Source of the DNA: Perlabentimonas gracilis
Lineage (GTDB): Bacteria > Bacteroidota > Bacteroidia > Bacteroidales > Tenuifilaceae
DNA length: 64,000 nucleotides
Direction of reading: 5' to 3'
NCBI RefSeq assembly: GCF_011174675.1
Contig: NZ_JAANIG010000007.1
Span: forward strand, 62,001 to 126,000
The notes beneath the pieces are model-generated. The model made no database searches. It was not told the origin of the DNA and saw nothing but the letters and a program-made list of their open reading frames with translations. The stretch's first letter is position 1. The number at the start of each line of letters is the position of its first letter. A program made the position numbers and the translations under genes. Below are positions 45,114 to 55,225 of the stretch, in pieces.

Positions 45114-47432
45114 ATGGTTTTTCAAGTTATTGCCCGATTAATTCTTCGAAACAGACTCGCTATTCTTATCTCCGTTGGTGTAATCACTGCCTTTATGGCG
45201 TATATGACTACATCGCTCAAGTTTTACTACGAACCCACCCCTCTGCTACCATCTACGGACAGCCTGCTGATACAGCATAAGCACTACACGCAAATGTTTG
45301 GCAAAGGCGAAAATATAATGGTTATTGGAGTAGAGGACGACAACTTTTTCGCTGAACAAAACCTAAAGCGTTGGCAAAAGCTTGAGAGGGACTTGCTGGC
45401 CACCGACGGTGTTGAACAGGTTTTTTCCATATTCGATATTTTTACTCTCGACAGAAATGTTGAGCAAAGGGTCTTTGATTTTAACAGAGTATTTCCTGTT
45501 GATTTAGACAATACGAATATCGACTCGCTTAAGAAAGTTGCGCTTTCTCTCCCGTTCTATGAAGAGCTTATATACAACAAGGAGGAGAATGTGTACCTTA
45601 TGATGGTTACGCTAAGATACGATAAAATTAGCACACCCATCAGAGTTTCATTCATGGAGTCGATAATAGATACCTGCAAGCAGTACGAAGAAAGCACCGG
45701 GAATAGGTTAAGGTACTCCGGACTTCCCTACATTAGGATAACAATTGGCGAGATGATAAAGGGTGAGATGTTCATGTTCATCTTCCTAGCAGTCCTCATT
45801 ACCGCTGTAATCATATACCTTCTGTTCAAGTCTTTCAGAATAATGATGTTTGTGCTTCTTGTGGTAGCGGTTTCTGTGGTTTGGGGTCTGGGTGTTATGT
45901 CGCTTCTTGGTTACCAAATTACCCTACTCACTGCCGTTATCCCTCCTCTCATAATTGTTATAGGTGTACCCAACTGTGTTTACCTGCTCAACAAGTATCA
46001 TCATGAGTATAGTGTACATGGCAATAAAATAAAAGCCTTGCAGAGGGTTATTCAAAAAATTGGAAGCGCCACCTTCCTCACCAACCTCACTACTGCCTCG
46101 GGTTTCGGAACGTTTATGTTTACCAGCATTAATATATTAACCGAGTTTGGTTTGGTTGCTGCACTCGACATTATGGTGGTATTCGTGGTGTCGCTCCTAT
46201 TAATACCAACAATATTCAGCTTTTTGCCGCCACCCGAACCCCGTCACCTACAACACTTAGAGAGCGCTAGGGTTAAAAACACTATTTCGCGGGTAATCTC
46301 TACAGGGCTTTATCGTCGCAAGCTGGTTTTTACCATTACAGCTATTCTGGTCATTGTGGGTTTTTGGGGGCTATCAAGGGTTCAAAGCCTAGGCTTTATG
46401 GTTGACGATATCCCCAAAAATCACCCAGTGTACATCGATTTGAAGTTTTTTGAAAAAAACTTCTCGGGCGTGATGCCCTTTGAGGTTGTTGTAGATACCG
46501 AAACGCCAAGGGGCATTTTACAGGCCAAAACCCTTGGCCAAATCAATTCGCTACAGAATAAGTTAGAGCAATATCCGGAACTTTCAAAGCCGCTATCAAT
46601 TGCCGAAGCAGCAAAATTTGCCAGGCAAGGGTACTATAACGGCAGCCCAAGCCAGTTCAGGCTTCCCTCTGGCCCAGAACGAAACTTTATCCTTTCCTAT
46701 CTCCCGAAAAATATGGAGGGTAACGAATTGCTTAGGCGCTTTGCCGACTCAACAGCCAGCATCACCCGTATTATGTACAACGTGGCCGACATTGGCTCCA
46801 TTAGAGTGAAAGAGCTAAAAGAAAGCATTAGGGCCGATATAGACTCGATTTTTGCGGATGATGCCCACAGGGTAGCCATTACGGGCGGAAGCGTTATTGC
46901 CGCCAAGGGTAACGATTATTTGGTAAAAAGCCTATTCATAAGCCTTTTGGCCGCAATTCTCATCATATCAGTATTCATGACATGGATGTTTAGGAAGTGG
47001 CGGATGGTAATCCTATCCATACTACCAAACCTTATCCCCTTACTTTTTACCGCAGCCGCCATGGGCTTTCTTGGAATTCCTTTAAAGCCCAGCACAGTAA
47101 TTGTATTTAGCATTGCATTTGGTATATCCGTCGATAATTCCATCCATTTTTTGGCCAAGTACAGGCAAGAACTCGCCCGAACCTACAATAACCAAAAAGC
47201 ATCGGTACTTTGTGCTATACGGGAAACTGGGGTTAGCATGATTTATACCTCCATCGTACTGTTCTTTGGCTTTGGCATATTCATTGCCTCGCAGTTTGGT
47301 GGCACAGTATCGCTTGGGCTTCTTGTTTCGCTAACGCTGCTGATTGCACTTTTTAGCAATCTGGTTTTGCTCCCGTCAATCCTCCTCTCCCTCTCAACGC
47401 ACAACAAGGAGGAGGTCGATTGTTTATCCTAA
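45114..47432 (+). CDS. RND/MMPL family exporter
   Basis: A 772-residue transporter with two halves, each of one helix, a periplasmic domain of about 180 residues and five helices. Helix-4 regions of the two halves are visible as IIVIGVPNCVYLLNKYHHE and IAFGISVDNSIHFLAKYRQE; the second retains the intramembrane Asp typical of proton coupling, the first has Asn/Cys instead. It resembles the hopanoid/lipid-exporting (HpnN, MMPL, Patched-like) branch rather than AcrB drug pumps. It lies 69 bp upstream of a polyprenyl synthase, which makes a lipid substrate plausible (inference). Confidence 0.87.
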   Translation: MVFQVIARLILRNRLAILISVGVITAFMAYMTTSLKFYYEPTPLLPSTDSLLIQHKHYTQMFGKGENIMVIGVEDDNFFAEQNLKRWQKLERDLLATDGVEQVFSIFDIFTLDRNVEQRVFDFNRVFPVDLDNTNIDSLKKVALSLPFYEELIYNKEENVYLMMVTLRYDKISTPIRVSFMESIIDTCKQYEESTGNRLRYSGLPYIRITIGEMIKGEMFMFIFLAVLITAVIIYLLFKSFRIMMFVLLVVAVSVVWGLGVMSLLGYQITLLTAVIPPLIIVIGVPNCVYLLNKYHHEYSVHGNKIKALQRVIQKIGSATFLTNLTTASGFGTFMFTSINILTEFGLVAALDIMVVFVVSLLLIPTIFSFLPPPEPRHLQHLESARVKNTISRVISTGLYRRKLVFTITAILVIVGFWGLSRVQSLGFMVDDIPKNHPVYIDLKFFEKNFSGVMPFEVVVDTETPRGILQAKTLGQINSLQNKLEQYPELSKPLSIAEAAKFARQGYYNGSPSQFRLPSGPERNFILSYLPKNMEGNELLRRFADSTASITRIMYNVADIGSIRVKELKESIRADIDSIFADDAHRVAITGGSVIAAKGNDYLVKSLFISLLAAILIISVFMTWMFRKWRMVILSILPNLIPLLFTAAAMGFLGIPLKPSTVIVFSIAFGISVDNSIHFLAKYRQELARTYNNQKASVLCAIRETGVSMIYTSIVLFFGFGIFIASQFGGTVSLGLLVSLTLLIALFSNLVLLPSILLSLSTHNKEEVDCLS

Positions 47433-47501
47433 AAGGTTTTCTACATCATCAAAATTGTATATCTTTACTTAAAGAACTACGATTACTAAAAGAGTATTTA
47501 T

Positions 47502-48476
47502 ATGTATAGCATTGAGGAGTTAACAGAGATTGCAGACAAAGGAATTTTAAACCTTTCGATACCCGAAGAACCCAAACGATTATACGAACCCATTCGGTAT
47601 ACACTTGCATCGGGGGGTAAGCGAATTAGGCCGGTACTAGTACTTGCGGCTTGTAACATGTATTCAAACTCTGTTGACAAAGCATTATACCCTGCCATAG
47701 CCATTGAGCTTTTTCATAACTTCACTCTGATACATGACGACATTATGGATAAAGCGCCCATAAGGCGCAACCAGCCCACTGTTTTCGCCAAGTGGGGGTC
47801 AGATATTGCAATCCTATCGGGTGATGCGCTAAACATCTTAGCCTACCAGCTACTGGCCAAGTCGGACAAGGAGATACTTTCCCAAGTAATAAACACCTTT
47901 AACAAAATAGCACTTGGGGTTTGCGATGGTCAGCAGTATGATATGGACTTTGAAACAGCTCAGTACATTACGCAGGAAGAGTATCTTAATATGATTGAGC
48001 TAAAGACCTCCGTTCTGCTTAAGGGTGCGCTGCAAATTGGCGGTATTGTGGCTGGTGCTCCTCAGTCGGACATTATTAAGCTGGGGGAATTTGGCCTTAA
48101 CCTTGGCCTAGCATTCCAACTTCAAGATGACCTGCTGGATGCTTTTGGCAACTCATCAACCTTTGGGAAAAAGATTGGGGGCGATATTGTGGCCAACAAG
48201 AAGACCTTCCTGACCATTAAGGCTTTTTCTCTGGCCAAGGGTAAATCGCTTGAACTACTCAGCAGCTACTTTAAGGCCGAAGGGGTAGACCCCTTACAAA
48301 AGGTACAAGAGGTGCTGAAAATATATAACGAGGTTGGTGTAAAGGAGATAACCGAAGAGAAAATTAACGAATACTTCGACAACGCTCTGAGCGCATTAGA
48401 CAAAATGAGTGTAAATGGTGAGAAAAAAGTTGTTCTCAAATCCATTGCCGAAAAGATGATGAACAGGGATAGGTAG
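47502..48476 (+). CDS. Polyprenyl diphosphate synthase, short- to medium-chain type
   Basis: A 324-residue trans-prenyltransferase joining isopentenyl diphosphate units. The first Asp-rich motif is LIHDDIMDKAPIRR, the second FQLQDDLLDAFG, and GGKRIRPVL binds the diphosphate. The residue five positions before the first motif is Phe, which in this family usually limits chain length; I infer C15-C20 products rather than C40, with uncertainty. It supplies precursors for quinone tails or undecaprenyl carriers. Confidence 0.9.
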   Translation: MYSIEELTEIADKGILNLSIPEEPKRLYEPIRYTLASGGKRIRPVLVLAACNMYSNSVDKALYPAIAIELFHNFTLIHDDIMDKAPIRRNQPTVFAKWGSDIAILSGDALNILAYQLLAKSDKEILSQVINTFNKIALGVCDGQQYDMDFETAQYITQEEYLNMIELKTSVLLKGALQIGGIVAGAPQSDIIKLGEFGLNLGLAFQLQDDLLDAFGNSSTFGKKIGGDIVANKKTFLTIKAFSLAKGKSLELLSSYFKAEGVDPLQKVQEVLKIYNEVGVKEITEEKINEYFDNALSALDKMSVNGEKKVVLKSIAEKMMNRDR

Positions 48477-48496
48477 TAGATACACTATGACCAACT

Positions 48497-49378
48497 ATGG
48501 CCTCAAAACCTCAACAGCCAACCAGCAAATGGCTTAACAGAAGATGCCCACAAAATTATATTATTAAGAATCCGGGGCTGGGTTCTCTCATCCTGGCTGT
48601 ACTTGTAATTGCATTCCTCATTATATACAAACCCCTTGGGGTTCACGCCAGCTACTTGCTTAGCTTTGAGCTTACAGTAATAGTTTACGCTGTAACGGTG
48701 GCAGTTCCTGTTGCCCTGGGGGCAAAACTCCTAAAATCTACCCGATACTTCAGCAACGCCAAGGATTGGACAATTAAAAAAGAACTTTTAGCCATCGGCA
48801 CCATCCTGTTGCTGATGGGGACAATAGTATATTTTGCCGCGTTTATAATTGAAGAGCCCTCCAATAGATGGAACTTTAAAACCCTGCTCGATTCGTACCT
48901 AAGAACGACCTTAGGGGCAGGCATCCCCTTTTTACTATTCTCGCTAATTAACCTACCATACTGGTATTTACCAGAACGCTTGCTTGTTGAGGAAACCCAC
49001 GATAAACCCACCGAGTACGATCCGTCATCTAATGAGCATGTAAACATTGAGTCGAAGCTAAACAAGGAAAAGCTTAGCTTTACCATAAACGAATTTATAT
49101 ATGCTGTTTCCGAAGGAAACTACGTTAATTTTCACCTTATTCAACAGGGACAGATTCGCAAGGCGGTTATCAGGAATTCCATTAATGATATAGAGCAACA
49201 GCTGGCAAAGTTTCCACGGATTATCCGTGTACACAGGGCTTACATCGTAAATGTTGATAAGGTAAGAACCATGAAGGGCAACTCGCTTGGCTATTTACTT
49301 AAGCTCGTTGGAATAACCGAAGAGATCCCCGTTTCTCGCAAAAATACAGTAACATTCCGCACGCTCTTTAAGGCTTAA
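48497..49378 (+). CDS. LytTR DNA-binding regulator with membrane-spanning N-terminus
   Basis: A 293-residue protein. Four transmembrane helices (about 30-50, 58-76, 98-120, 137-155) precede a C-terminal LytTR domain (about 195-293): NEFIYAVSEGNYVNFHLI, then RVHRAYIVNVDKVRTMKGNS, then EIPVSRKN. No receiver domain is present, so it is a one-component membrane-tethered regulator. Targets may include the TonB-receptor-like gene 168 bp downstream (inference from position). Confidence 0.88.
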   Translation: MASKPQQPTSKWLNRRCPQNYIIKNPGLGSLILAVLVIAFLIIYKPLGVHASYLLSFELTVIVYAVTVAVPVALGAKLLKSTRYFSNAKDWTIKKELLAIGTILLLMGTIVYFAAFIIEEPSNRWNFKTLLDSYLRTTLGAGIPFLLFSLINLPYWYLPERLLVEETHDKPTEYDPSSNEHVNIESKLNKEKLSFTINEFIYAVSEGNYVNFHLIQQGQIRKAVIRNSINDIEQQLAKFPRIIRVHRAYIVNVDKVRTMKGNSLGYLLKLVGITEEIPVSRKNTVTFRTLFKA

Positions 49379-49546
49379 CCCTTTCCACCCATCACAAGAT
49401 TTTAGCTACTCATAACAACTTCTGGCTTTGGCACTGCCAATTGTAACAAATCCTTGCTTTGCTTACCAACAAATAGGCTTTAGCAGTGTAACCCTATTCC
49501 TTTGCAGGACAAATAATTTGTGTTCGCAAACAAAAATCTATGGGTT

Positions 49547-51901
49547 ATGAAAACAGCTAAAAGAACCATTGTGAGAATAGCACTATCTATTCAACTTATA
49601 GTGGCCTCAAGTTACGGGCTACTTGCGCAGCAAACCTTAAACATTACCGGCAGTGTGCTTGAGGCAGAAACCAATGAACCTATTCCCTTTGCCAATGTGG
49701 CGCTCTACACTAGCGATGGTCAAACCCTTATTGCCGGTGCGGGATGTAATCTAAATGGTGAGTTCATACTAAAAGCCAATGGTAACAAAATATATCAAGT
49801 AACCATTAGCGCCATAGGCTACCAAAGCGTTAGCCGGGAGGTAGAATTAGTATCGAGCAACTACATCGATATGGGTATTACCCATCTTTCCGAAATAGCA
49901 ATTAATTTACAGAGCGTTACCGTGGTTGGGAAAAAGGTTCGCGGGAAAAGCGAGGCCGATAGAAGCAGCTATCTTGTAAGTAGTGAGATGAAGCTGGCCT
50001 CAACCACAGGGGCAGATGTAATTAAGTTTATTCCAGGGATTCAGGTCGATTTTATGCGTAATATCTCGCTCAATGGCAATCGGAATATTCTGATTTTAGT
50101 TGACGGGAGGGAACGGGATATGGATTTCATTAACCAGCTAAATGCTCAAAACATTGAGCGAATAGAGGTATCACAAACACCACCAGCTCGGTACGAAGGA
50201 AGTGTATCGGGAGTTATCGATATAATCCTTACAAAAGATAAAGATAAAGGGGCAGATGGACACATCTTTTTGGAGGTTCCAACCTCGAAAAATATGGTTT
50301 ACATTTTTCCCTCGTATAGCCTAAACTATGGGGCTGGTAAGCTAAACGTCTATACCTCCTACAACGGTGAAGTCACAAGGCTTAATCAGCATGAAACTAC
50401 AAAAATGGAAACCTTTGACCAGATTATTGATGACCGGAAGGAGATAGTAAATAATCAGCTGGTAACCCAAAACGGCTGGTCGCATCGCTTTAATTTTGGA
50501 TTTGACTACAACATTAACACCAAGAATCAGTTAAACCTTTATGCCTACCATAACCGTTTCTCGCAGGAGTTTAATGGTGAAGTTGAAACTACAACACATG
50601 GGGCTAAAGTCTGGGAGGCAACTAAAGAGGATGACGACGAAAATATCAACAACTTTTACTCCCTGTACTACAAGCACTCCTTTAATGCGGCATCGAACCA
50701 CACTGTTGCTTTTGACCTTAGCCTACAAAATTTTACCTCATCAAAAAGCACAAAGTTCTTTTCAGAAACAGACGGCACAGAGTTCAATAATTCAACTAAC
50801 CCCCAGCAGGATAATCTAACTTTCAGGGTCGATTACAACTTACCAATTTATCAAAACATTTCGGTAATGCTTGGTGGTAAGGGTATGGTAAGAGAGTTGA
50901 GAAATGGGACTGATTTCCAGTACAGTGAGCAGCAGCTATCGGGTTATGCAGAAATTTCTATTAAACCATCCACAAAGTTAGATGCCAACTTTGGATTGCG
51001 ATTCGAGGAATCTGCTGTTGAGCTTGGAGGTGGTTTTGCAACAACCAGTGGTAATTTATTACCAACCCTATCGATAGGTTACAGGCATAGCAAAAAGCAA
51101 AATACGCGAATCACCTACCGAAAATCAGTCCATTACCCTAGCCTATATCAGCTTAACCCATACTCTAGCCAAAATAATCCTTTCTGCGTAACTACTGGTA
51201 ATGCAAAGTTGGAACCATCTTCACTTAGTAGCATTGTGCTAGAACACGAAATGCGAATAAAAAAAGGGTTTATTAGCGCCGCAGTATTTTACAGCAAAAG
51301 AGAAAACGCTATCGACAACCTCCTAAGGGTTGATGAGAGTGGTGTTTTCGAATCGAAACCCTACAATCTGGGAAATATTCAACAGCTTGGTATCAGGAGT
51401 TCAGGAACCATATCAATTGCCTCCAATGTTATAATAAACCCCAGCATTAGCATTTATAATTATCGGACACAGGCCAACGGTTTGGCTTTAGAAAACTTAA
51501 TAAAAGATGATAAAGGGGTTGGCTTTCGCTCAAGCCTTTCATCGTTAGTAACCCTTGTAGAGGGTTTCTCTTTGTCGGGCATAATACAGTATTACACTCC
51601 CATTGCAAATATTCAAAGTAGCCGTTTTGAAGATGTTACCTACTTTATATCTGTTGAGAAAGAGTTTAAGCGGGGGCTAAAGGTGGGTGTGGTTAGCGCA
51701 ATTCCTTTTACCAAAGAGTTTACGTATTACGGCGAAACGGTTTCCAGTAAGGATTTATATAGCCATTACGCTGGAAAGATTGAAAAATCGCTCGTTCCCT
51801 TATGGTTTCGTATCACCTATCAATTTGCAACGGGAAAACGAAAACCTAATACCCAGCGAGAATATGAAGATATAGAACCCATGCCCCGCAGAGGATTTTG
51901 A
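49547..51901 (+). CDS. TonB-dependent receptor-like outer membrane protein
   Basis: A 784-residue outer-membrane barrel protein. A signal peptide (about 1-27, ending near GLLAQ) is followed by a carboxypeptidase-regulatory-like domain (about 30-115: NITGSVLEAETNEPIPFANV). The plug-like domain (about 125-225) has TTGADVIKFIPGIQ and LVDGRERDMDFINQLN. The barrel is of the OMP_b-brl_3 type. I find no obvious SusD partner. The substrate is unknown. ATG 49547 is used instead of a GTG 27 bp upstream. The C-terminus ends in Phe (MPRRGF). Confidence 0.88.
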   Translation: MKTAKRTIVRIALSIQLIVASSYGLLAQQTLNITGSVLEAETNEPIPFANVALYTSDGQTLIAGAGCNLNGEFILKANGNKIYQVTISAIGYQSVSREVELVSSNYIDMGITHLSEIAINLQSVTVVGKKVRGKSEADRSSYLVSSEMKLASTTGADVIKFIPGIQVDFMRNISLNGNRNILILVDGRERDMDFINQLNAQNIERIEVSQTPPARYEGSVSGVIDIILTKDKDKGADGHIFLEVPTSKNMVYIFPSYSLNYGAGKLNVYTSYNGEVTRLNQHETTKMETFDQIIDDRKEIVNNQLVTQNGWSHRFNFGFDYNINTKNQLNLYAYHNRFSQEFNGEVETTTHGAKVWEATKEDDDENINNFYSLYYKHSFNAASNHTVAFDLSLQNFTSSKSTKFFSETDGTEFNNSTNPQQDNLTFRVDYNLPIYQNISVMLGGKGMVRELRNGTDFQYSEQQLSGYAEISIKPSTKLDANFGLRFEESAVELGGGFATTSGNLLPTLSIGYRHSKKQNTRITYRKSVHYPSLYQLNPYSSQNNPFCVTTGNAKLEPSSLSSIVLEHEMRIKKGFISAAVFYSKRENAIDNLLRVDESGVFESKPYNLGNIQQLGIRSSGTISIASNVIINPSISIYNYRTQANGLALENLIKDDKGVGFRSSLSSLVTLVEGFSLSGIIQYYTPIANIQSSRFEDVTYFISVEKEFKRGLKVGVVSAIPFTKEFTYYGETVSSKDLYSHYAGKIEKSLVPLWFRITYQFATGKRKPNTQREYEDIEPMPRRGF

Positions 51902-52011
51902 AGCATCCTATTAACCGATAAATAGAAACAAGGCTCTTGGCGAAGTGAAAACAATATTTAGCAACTGCTGTTTGCTTACAATATTTTGTTCTGTAATCAA
52001 ATTGTTTGTAG

Positions 52012-52019
52012 TAATTTTG
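52012..52019 (+). promoter_or_regulatory. -7 promoter box for the YitT family gene
   Basis: TAATTTTG fits TAnnTTTG, 44 bp upstream of the ATG, and supports rejecting a TTG start at 51986. Confidence 0.5.
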
Positions 52020-52063
52020 CAGCCAATTTACAAAAACAATCAACCTCAAAAAACCACCTCATT

Positions 52064-52972
52064 ATGAGCTACGTATCAAAAGAAAAGCTGTTCACAAAGG
52101 AATGGTTTAGGGTATGGACCCTAATAACCGTGGGTGCATTTATTCTGGCCTCCGGTTTCGTGTTCTTTATCGATCCGCACAGAATTGCCCCTGGTGGGGT
52201 GTACGGAATTGGTATCATTGTGCACTACCTAACCAAGGGAATGTTTAGCTGGGCACCCGAGGGTTTTCCCATTGGTACCGTAGGGCTAATACTTAACATA
52301 CCGCTTACCATTATTGGTATTAAGCTACTGGGCCCACGCTTTGGGGTAAAAACTGTTATTGGTTTTATCCTTACATCAATATTTATTGATGCGCAACACT
52401 ACCTATTTGGGTACGAACCATTGGTTGACGACGCTTTGCTTTCGTCAATCTTTGGTGGTGTTCTCATTGGATTTGGACTAGGGCTAATTTTTAAGTCGAA
52501 GGCCACCAGCGGAGGTTCCGATATTATCGCTATGATAATTGCCAAGTACACCCGCCTACCGTTAGGGCAACTTATGATTTATGTTGATTCGGCCATTGTG
52601 CTTATTGCCCTTGCGGCCTTTCAGGACTGGAAAATTCCACTCTACTCATGGATTGTAATCTACATCACGGGTAAGGTAATCGATATGACCATTCAGGGAG
52701 TAAGTTATGATAAGACCCTGTTCATCATATCCGACAAGTACGATGAGATTAGGGATAAGCTAATTGTTGATTTGGATAGAGGGGGTACGCTTATTAATGC
52801 TGTAGGTATGTATAAAGGGCAGGAAAAGAAGATCATCTTTACCAATGTGAGCCGCCGAGAGGTTCATATGCTTCGCGATTTCATTGAGCAGATTGATCCA
52901 AGAGCCTTCATCACGGTGATTGATGCCAACGAAATATTGGGCAACGGTTTTAAGCCCATCAAGGAGGATTAG
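52064..52972 (+). CDS. YitT family membrane protein (DUF161/DUF2179)
   Basis: A 302-residue protein with five or six transmembrane helices (about 20-210) and a C-terminal DUF2179 domain of about 85 residues (YDKTLFIISDKYDEIRDKLI then GKIIFTNVSRRE-like). FFIDPHRIAPGGVYGIGIIV and KSKATSGGSDIIAMII are the paired family signatures. Function of the family is undefined; transport is suspected. A strong terminator follows. Confidence 0.9.
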   Translation: MSYVSKEKLFTKEWFRVWTLITVGAFILASGFVFFIDPHRIAPGGVYGIGIIVHYLTKGMFSWAPEGFPIGTVGLILNIPLTIIGIKLLGPRFGVKTVIGFILTSIFIDAQHYLFGYEPLVDDALLSSIFGGVLIGFGLGLIFKSKATSGGSDIIAMIIAKYTRLPLGQLMIYVDSAIVLIALAAFQDWKIPLYSWIVIYITGKVIDMTIQGVSYDKTLFIISDKYDEIRDKLIVDLDRGGTLINAVGMYKGQEKKIIFTNVSRREVHMLRDFIEQIDPRAFITVIDANEILGNGFKPIKED

Positions 52973-52990
52973 ATCATTACTAAAACCACA

Positions 52991-53031
52991 AAAAGGCGCA
53001 AGGGCTATTTTAACACCCTGCGCCTTTTTTT
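52991..53031 (+). terminator. Rho-independent terminator after the YitT gene
   Basis: GGCGCAAGGG, an 11-nt loop, CCCTGCGCC (nine pairs with one bulged A), then seven T's. An A-run on the other side could allow bidirectional use. Confidence 0.9.
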
Positions 53032-53105
53032 GTACAAAGTTGTACCTACCAAGGAAAAAAAGCCATTAAAATGCTAATTTTACCCCAACAAAACGATTTT
53101 TGGAG

Positions 53106-54032
53106 ATGAAGGGAAAGGTGCTCAAATCAACCGGAAGCTGGTACACCGTTATCGACGATGAGGGAAACCTCTATAAATGTAAAATCAGGGGGAAGCTGCG
53201 GCTTAATTCATCGCGAACCACCAATCCTATAACTGTGGGCGACACGGTTGAAATTAGCGTTGAAGATGATGGGGTTACTGGAAATATCGACAGCGTGGTG
53301 CCCAGGAGAAATTACATAATCCGCAGATCGTCGAATCTTTCGCGCGAAGCACACATTATTGCAGCCAATATCGATCAGGCAGTTTTGGTTGTTACCATTG
53401 ATTTTCCAGAAACAAATCTTGTTTTTATTGATAGGTACTTGGCCACATCGGAGGCATACCAAATTCCAGCTGTTTTGCTTTTCAATAAGGTTGACCTTTA
53501 TTCCGACGAGATGTTTCAGGAGAAGCTCAGCTACTACGAAACAATATACAAACCACTTTACCCCTGCTACAGGGTCTCTGCCAAAACGGGTGAGGGTATT
53601 GATGCGGTGCGCCAGCTAATACAGGGCAAGGCTAGCCTTTTCTCAGGCAACTCGGGGGTGGGTAAAAGTACGCTAATCAATAGGGTGGAACCTAACCTAA
53701 ACCTTAAAACGGCCGATATATCGCACTATCATCTAAAGGGCAAGCACACCACCACATTTAGCGAGATGTTCCCCCTTGAGGCGGGAGGGTTCATAATTGA
53801 CACCCCAGGAATAAAAGGGTTTGGATTAGTGGATATGGATAAACGGGAGATCTTTCACTTCTTCCCTGAGATATTTCGTGTTGCAGCGCAGTGCCAATAT
53901 AAAAACTGCACACACGAACATGAGCCCGGGTGTGCAGTAAAAGATGCGGTTGAAAACGGTTCTGTTCATCCCTCGCGCTACTACAGCTATCTAAGCATTG
54001 TAAACGACCAGGAGCAGAAGTACCGAACCTAG
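53106..54032 (+). CDS. rsgA: Ribosome small subunit-dependent GTPase A
   Basis: A 308-residue circularly permuted GTPase that helps late 30S subunit maturation. OB-fold (about 1-75), then a GTPase domain with G4 (LLFNKVDL) preceding G1 (SGNSGVGKSTLIN) and G3 (DTPGI), then a C-terminal zinc site CQYKNCTHEHEPGC. ATG 53106 is chosen; a TTG two codons earlier would add only Met-Glu. Its stop is directly abutted by the stop of the convergent universal stress gene. Confidence 0.96.
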   Translation: MKGKVLKSTGSWYTVIDDEGNLYKCKIRGKLRLNSSRTTNPITVGDTVEISVEDDGVTGNIDSVVPRRNYIIRRSSNLSREAHIIAANIDQAVLVVTIDFPETNLVFIDRYLATSEAYQIPAVLLFNKVDLYSDEMFQEKLSYYETIYKPLYPCYRVSAKTGEGIDAVRQLIQGKASLFSGNSGVGKSTLINRVEPNLNLKTADISHYHLKGKHTTTFSEMFPLEAGGFIIDTPGIKGFGLVDMDKREIFHFFPEIFRVAAQCQYKNCTHEHEPGCAVKDAVENGSVHPSRYYSYLSIVNDQEQKYRT

Positions 54033-54863
54033 CTATACCATTGCAGGGTTTACGCAGAGCACTGGAATTTTTGCATTGTTAGCAATTACGTACTGCTCTT
54101 GTGCCCCAAATATGTAATCGGTAAAATCTAAATTTGGCGTAGTCATTATAAGTATCAAATCGGCCTCTATATCAACAGCCAGCTTAACTATTTCATCGGA
54201 GTAATTTGCCCCCTTGGCGGCATTATGCACATCCAAATTGATCTCATTGGCCTCTAGGTGCTTCTTGGCAAAGGCTAAATTGTAGTTAACCTTTTTCTGG
54301 ATGCCAGCATCGGTTGCGTGTGGCAAAATGATGTGAATTCGGGAGTTGAACTGATGCGCTGTACGGATGGCCCAGCGAAGCCTCTCCTTCTCATTTAACC
54401 TGTAGTCGAGCGGGAAAACTATATTCTCAAAAATTCTTCCCTCCTTGGGAGCGTCTTGAATTACGAGGAAGGGTACATTTGACCCGGCAATAACCTTTAA
54501 AGCCTTACTGCCAGTTAGCTTCTGTACGCCTTTAATACCGTGCGTGCCCATAATAACTGTATCGGCCTCAATATCGAAAGCATACTCACTAATGGTGTGA
54601 AAGATACTGCCTTCTTGAATTACGGTTTTAACATCCACCCCATACTGCTCTTTTATTCGAACAGCATCGGATTTAATTTTCTCAGAGGCTTCCTTTTCGG
54701 TTAGCTTACCCTTGGCAAACATACCACCTGCTTCAACCACGTGAATCAGATCGATGGTAAAGCTATCGGTAAAGGATCCTATTTTCAGTGCATAAAGTAG
54801 GGCGTTTTCCGAAACATTTGTAAAATCCCACGGCACAATAAGTTTCTGAGATTTGATTTCCAT
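54033..54863 (-). CDS. Universal stress protein, tandem UspA domains
   Basis: A 276-residue protein of two Usp domains (about 5-145 and 150-276). The first has VIMGTHGIKGVQKLTGS, close to the ATP-binding GxxGxxGxxxGS pattern, and the second lacks a clear version (ILIMTTPNLDFTDYIFGA), so only the first half may bind ATP. Convergent with rsgA, with no bases between the two stop codons. Confidence 0.88.
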   Translation of the reverse strand: MEIKSQKLIVPWDFTNVSENALLYALKIGSFTDSFTIDLIHVVEAGGMFAKGKLTEKEASEKIKSDAVRIKEQYGVDVKTVIQEGSIFHTISEYAFDIEADTVIMGTHGIKGVQKLTGSKALKVIAGSNVPFLVIQDAPKEGRIFENIVFPLDYRLNEKERLRWAIRTAHQFNSRIHIILPHATDAGIQKKVNYNLAFAKKHLEANEINLDVHNAAKGANYSDEIVKLAVDIEADLILIMTTPNLDFTDYIFGAQEQYVIANNAKIPVLCVNPAMV

Positions 54864-55225
54864 AGCAACTGTGGTTTTAGGACAAAAAATTATTTTTGAA
54901 GATATAAATTTAGGATAATTATTTCTTTACGTGTATAATTATCGGGCAAAAATTTAATCAAATTTCCACATCACCCCGCTACATGCAGATATACAACAAA
55001 ATACAAAAGCAAACTTGCCGTTATATCTAAGCAATATATTTATTTTCACTACACATATATTACTCAACTGCTTTGCCATACGAGTAATTAGTGTACCCAA
55101 AGGTAAAAAAATTACAATTACATTTTTGAGGGATGGTTTTGGACACAATCTATAAAGACAAAACTTTGACGATTTTTCAATTTTATCTACCTTTAGCCTT
55201 CGACTCACATTAAAATAACAAGCAA
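54864..55225. other. Divergent intergenic region, AT-rich
   Basis: 362 bp between the universal stress gene (minus) and the 55.2-kb membrane gene (plus). Apart from the promoter at 55166-55195 and a TAAATTTA sequence at 54905 that could serve the minus gene, I see no structured element or gene. Confidence 0.5.
55166..55195 (+). promoter_or_regulatory. Bacteroidota-type promoter
   Basis: TTG at 55166-55168 (preceded by T), 19 bp, then TACCTTTA at 55188-55195, matching TTTG-N19-TAnnTTTG with one mismatch. The ATG is 30 bp downstream. Confidence 0.55.
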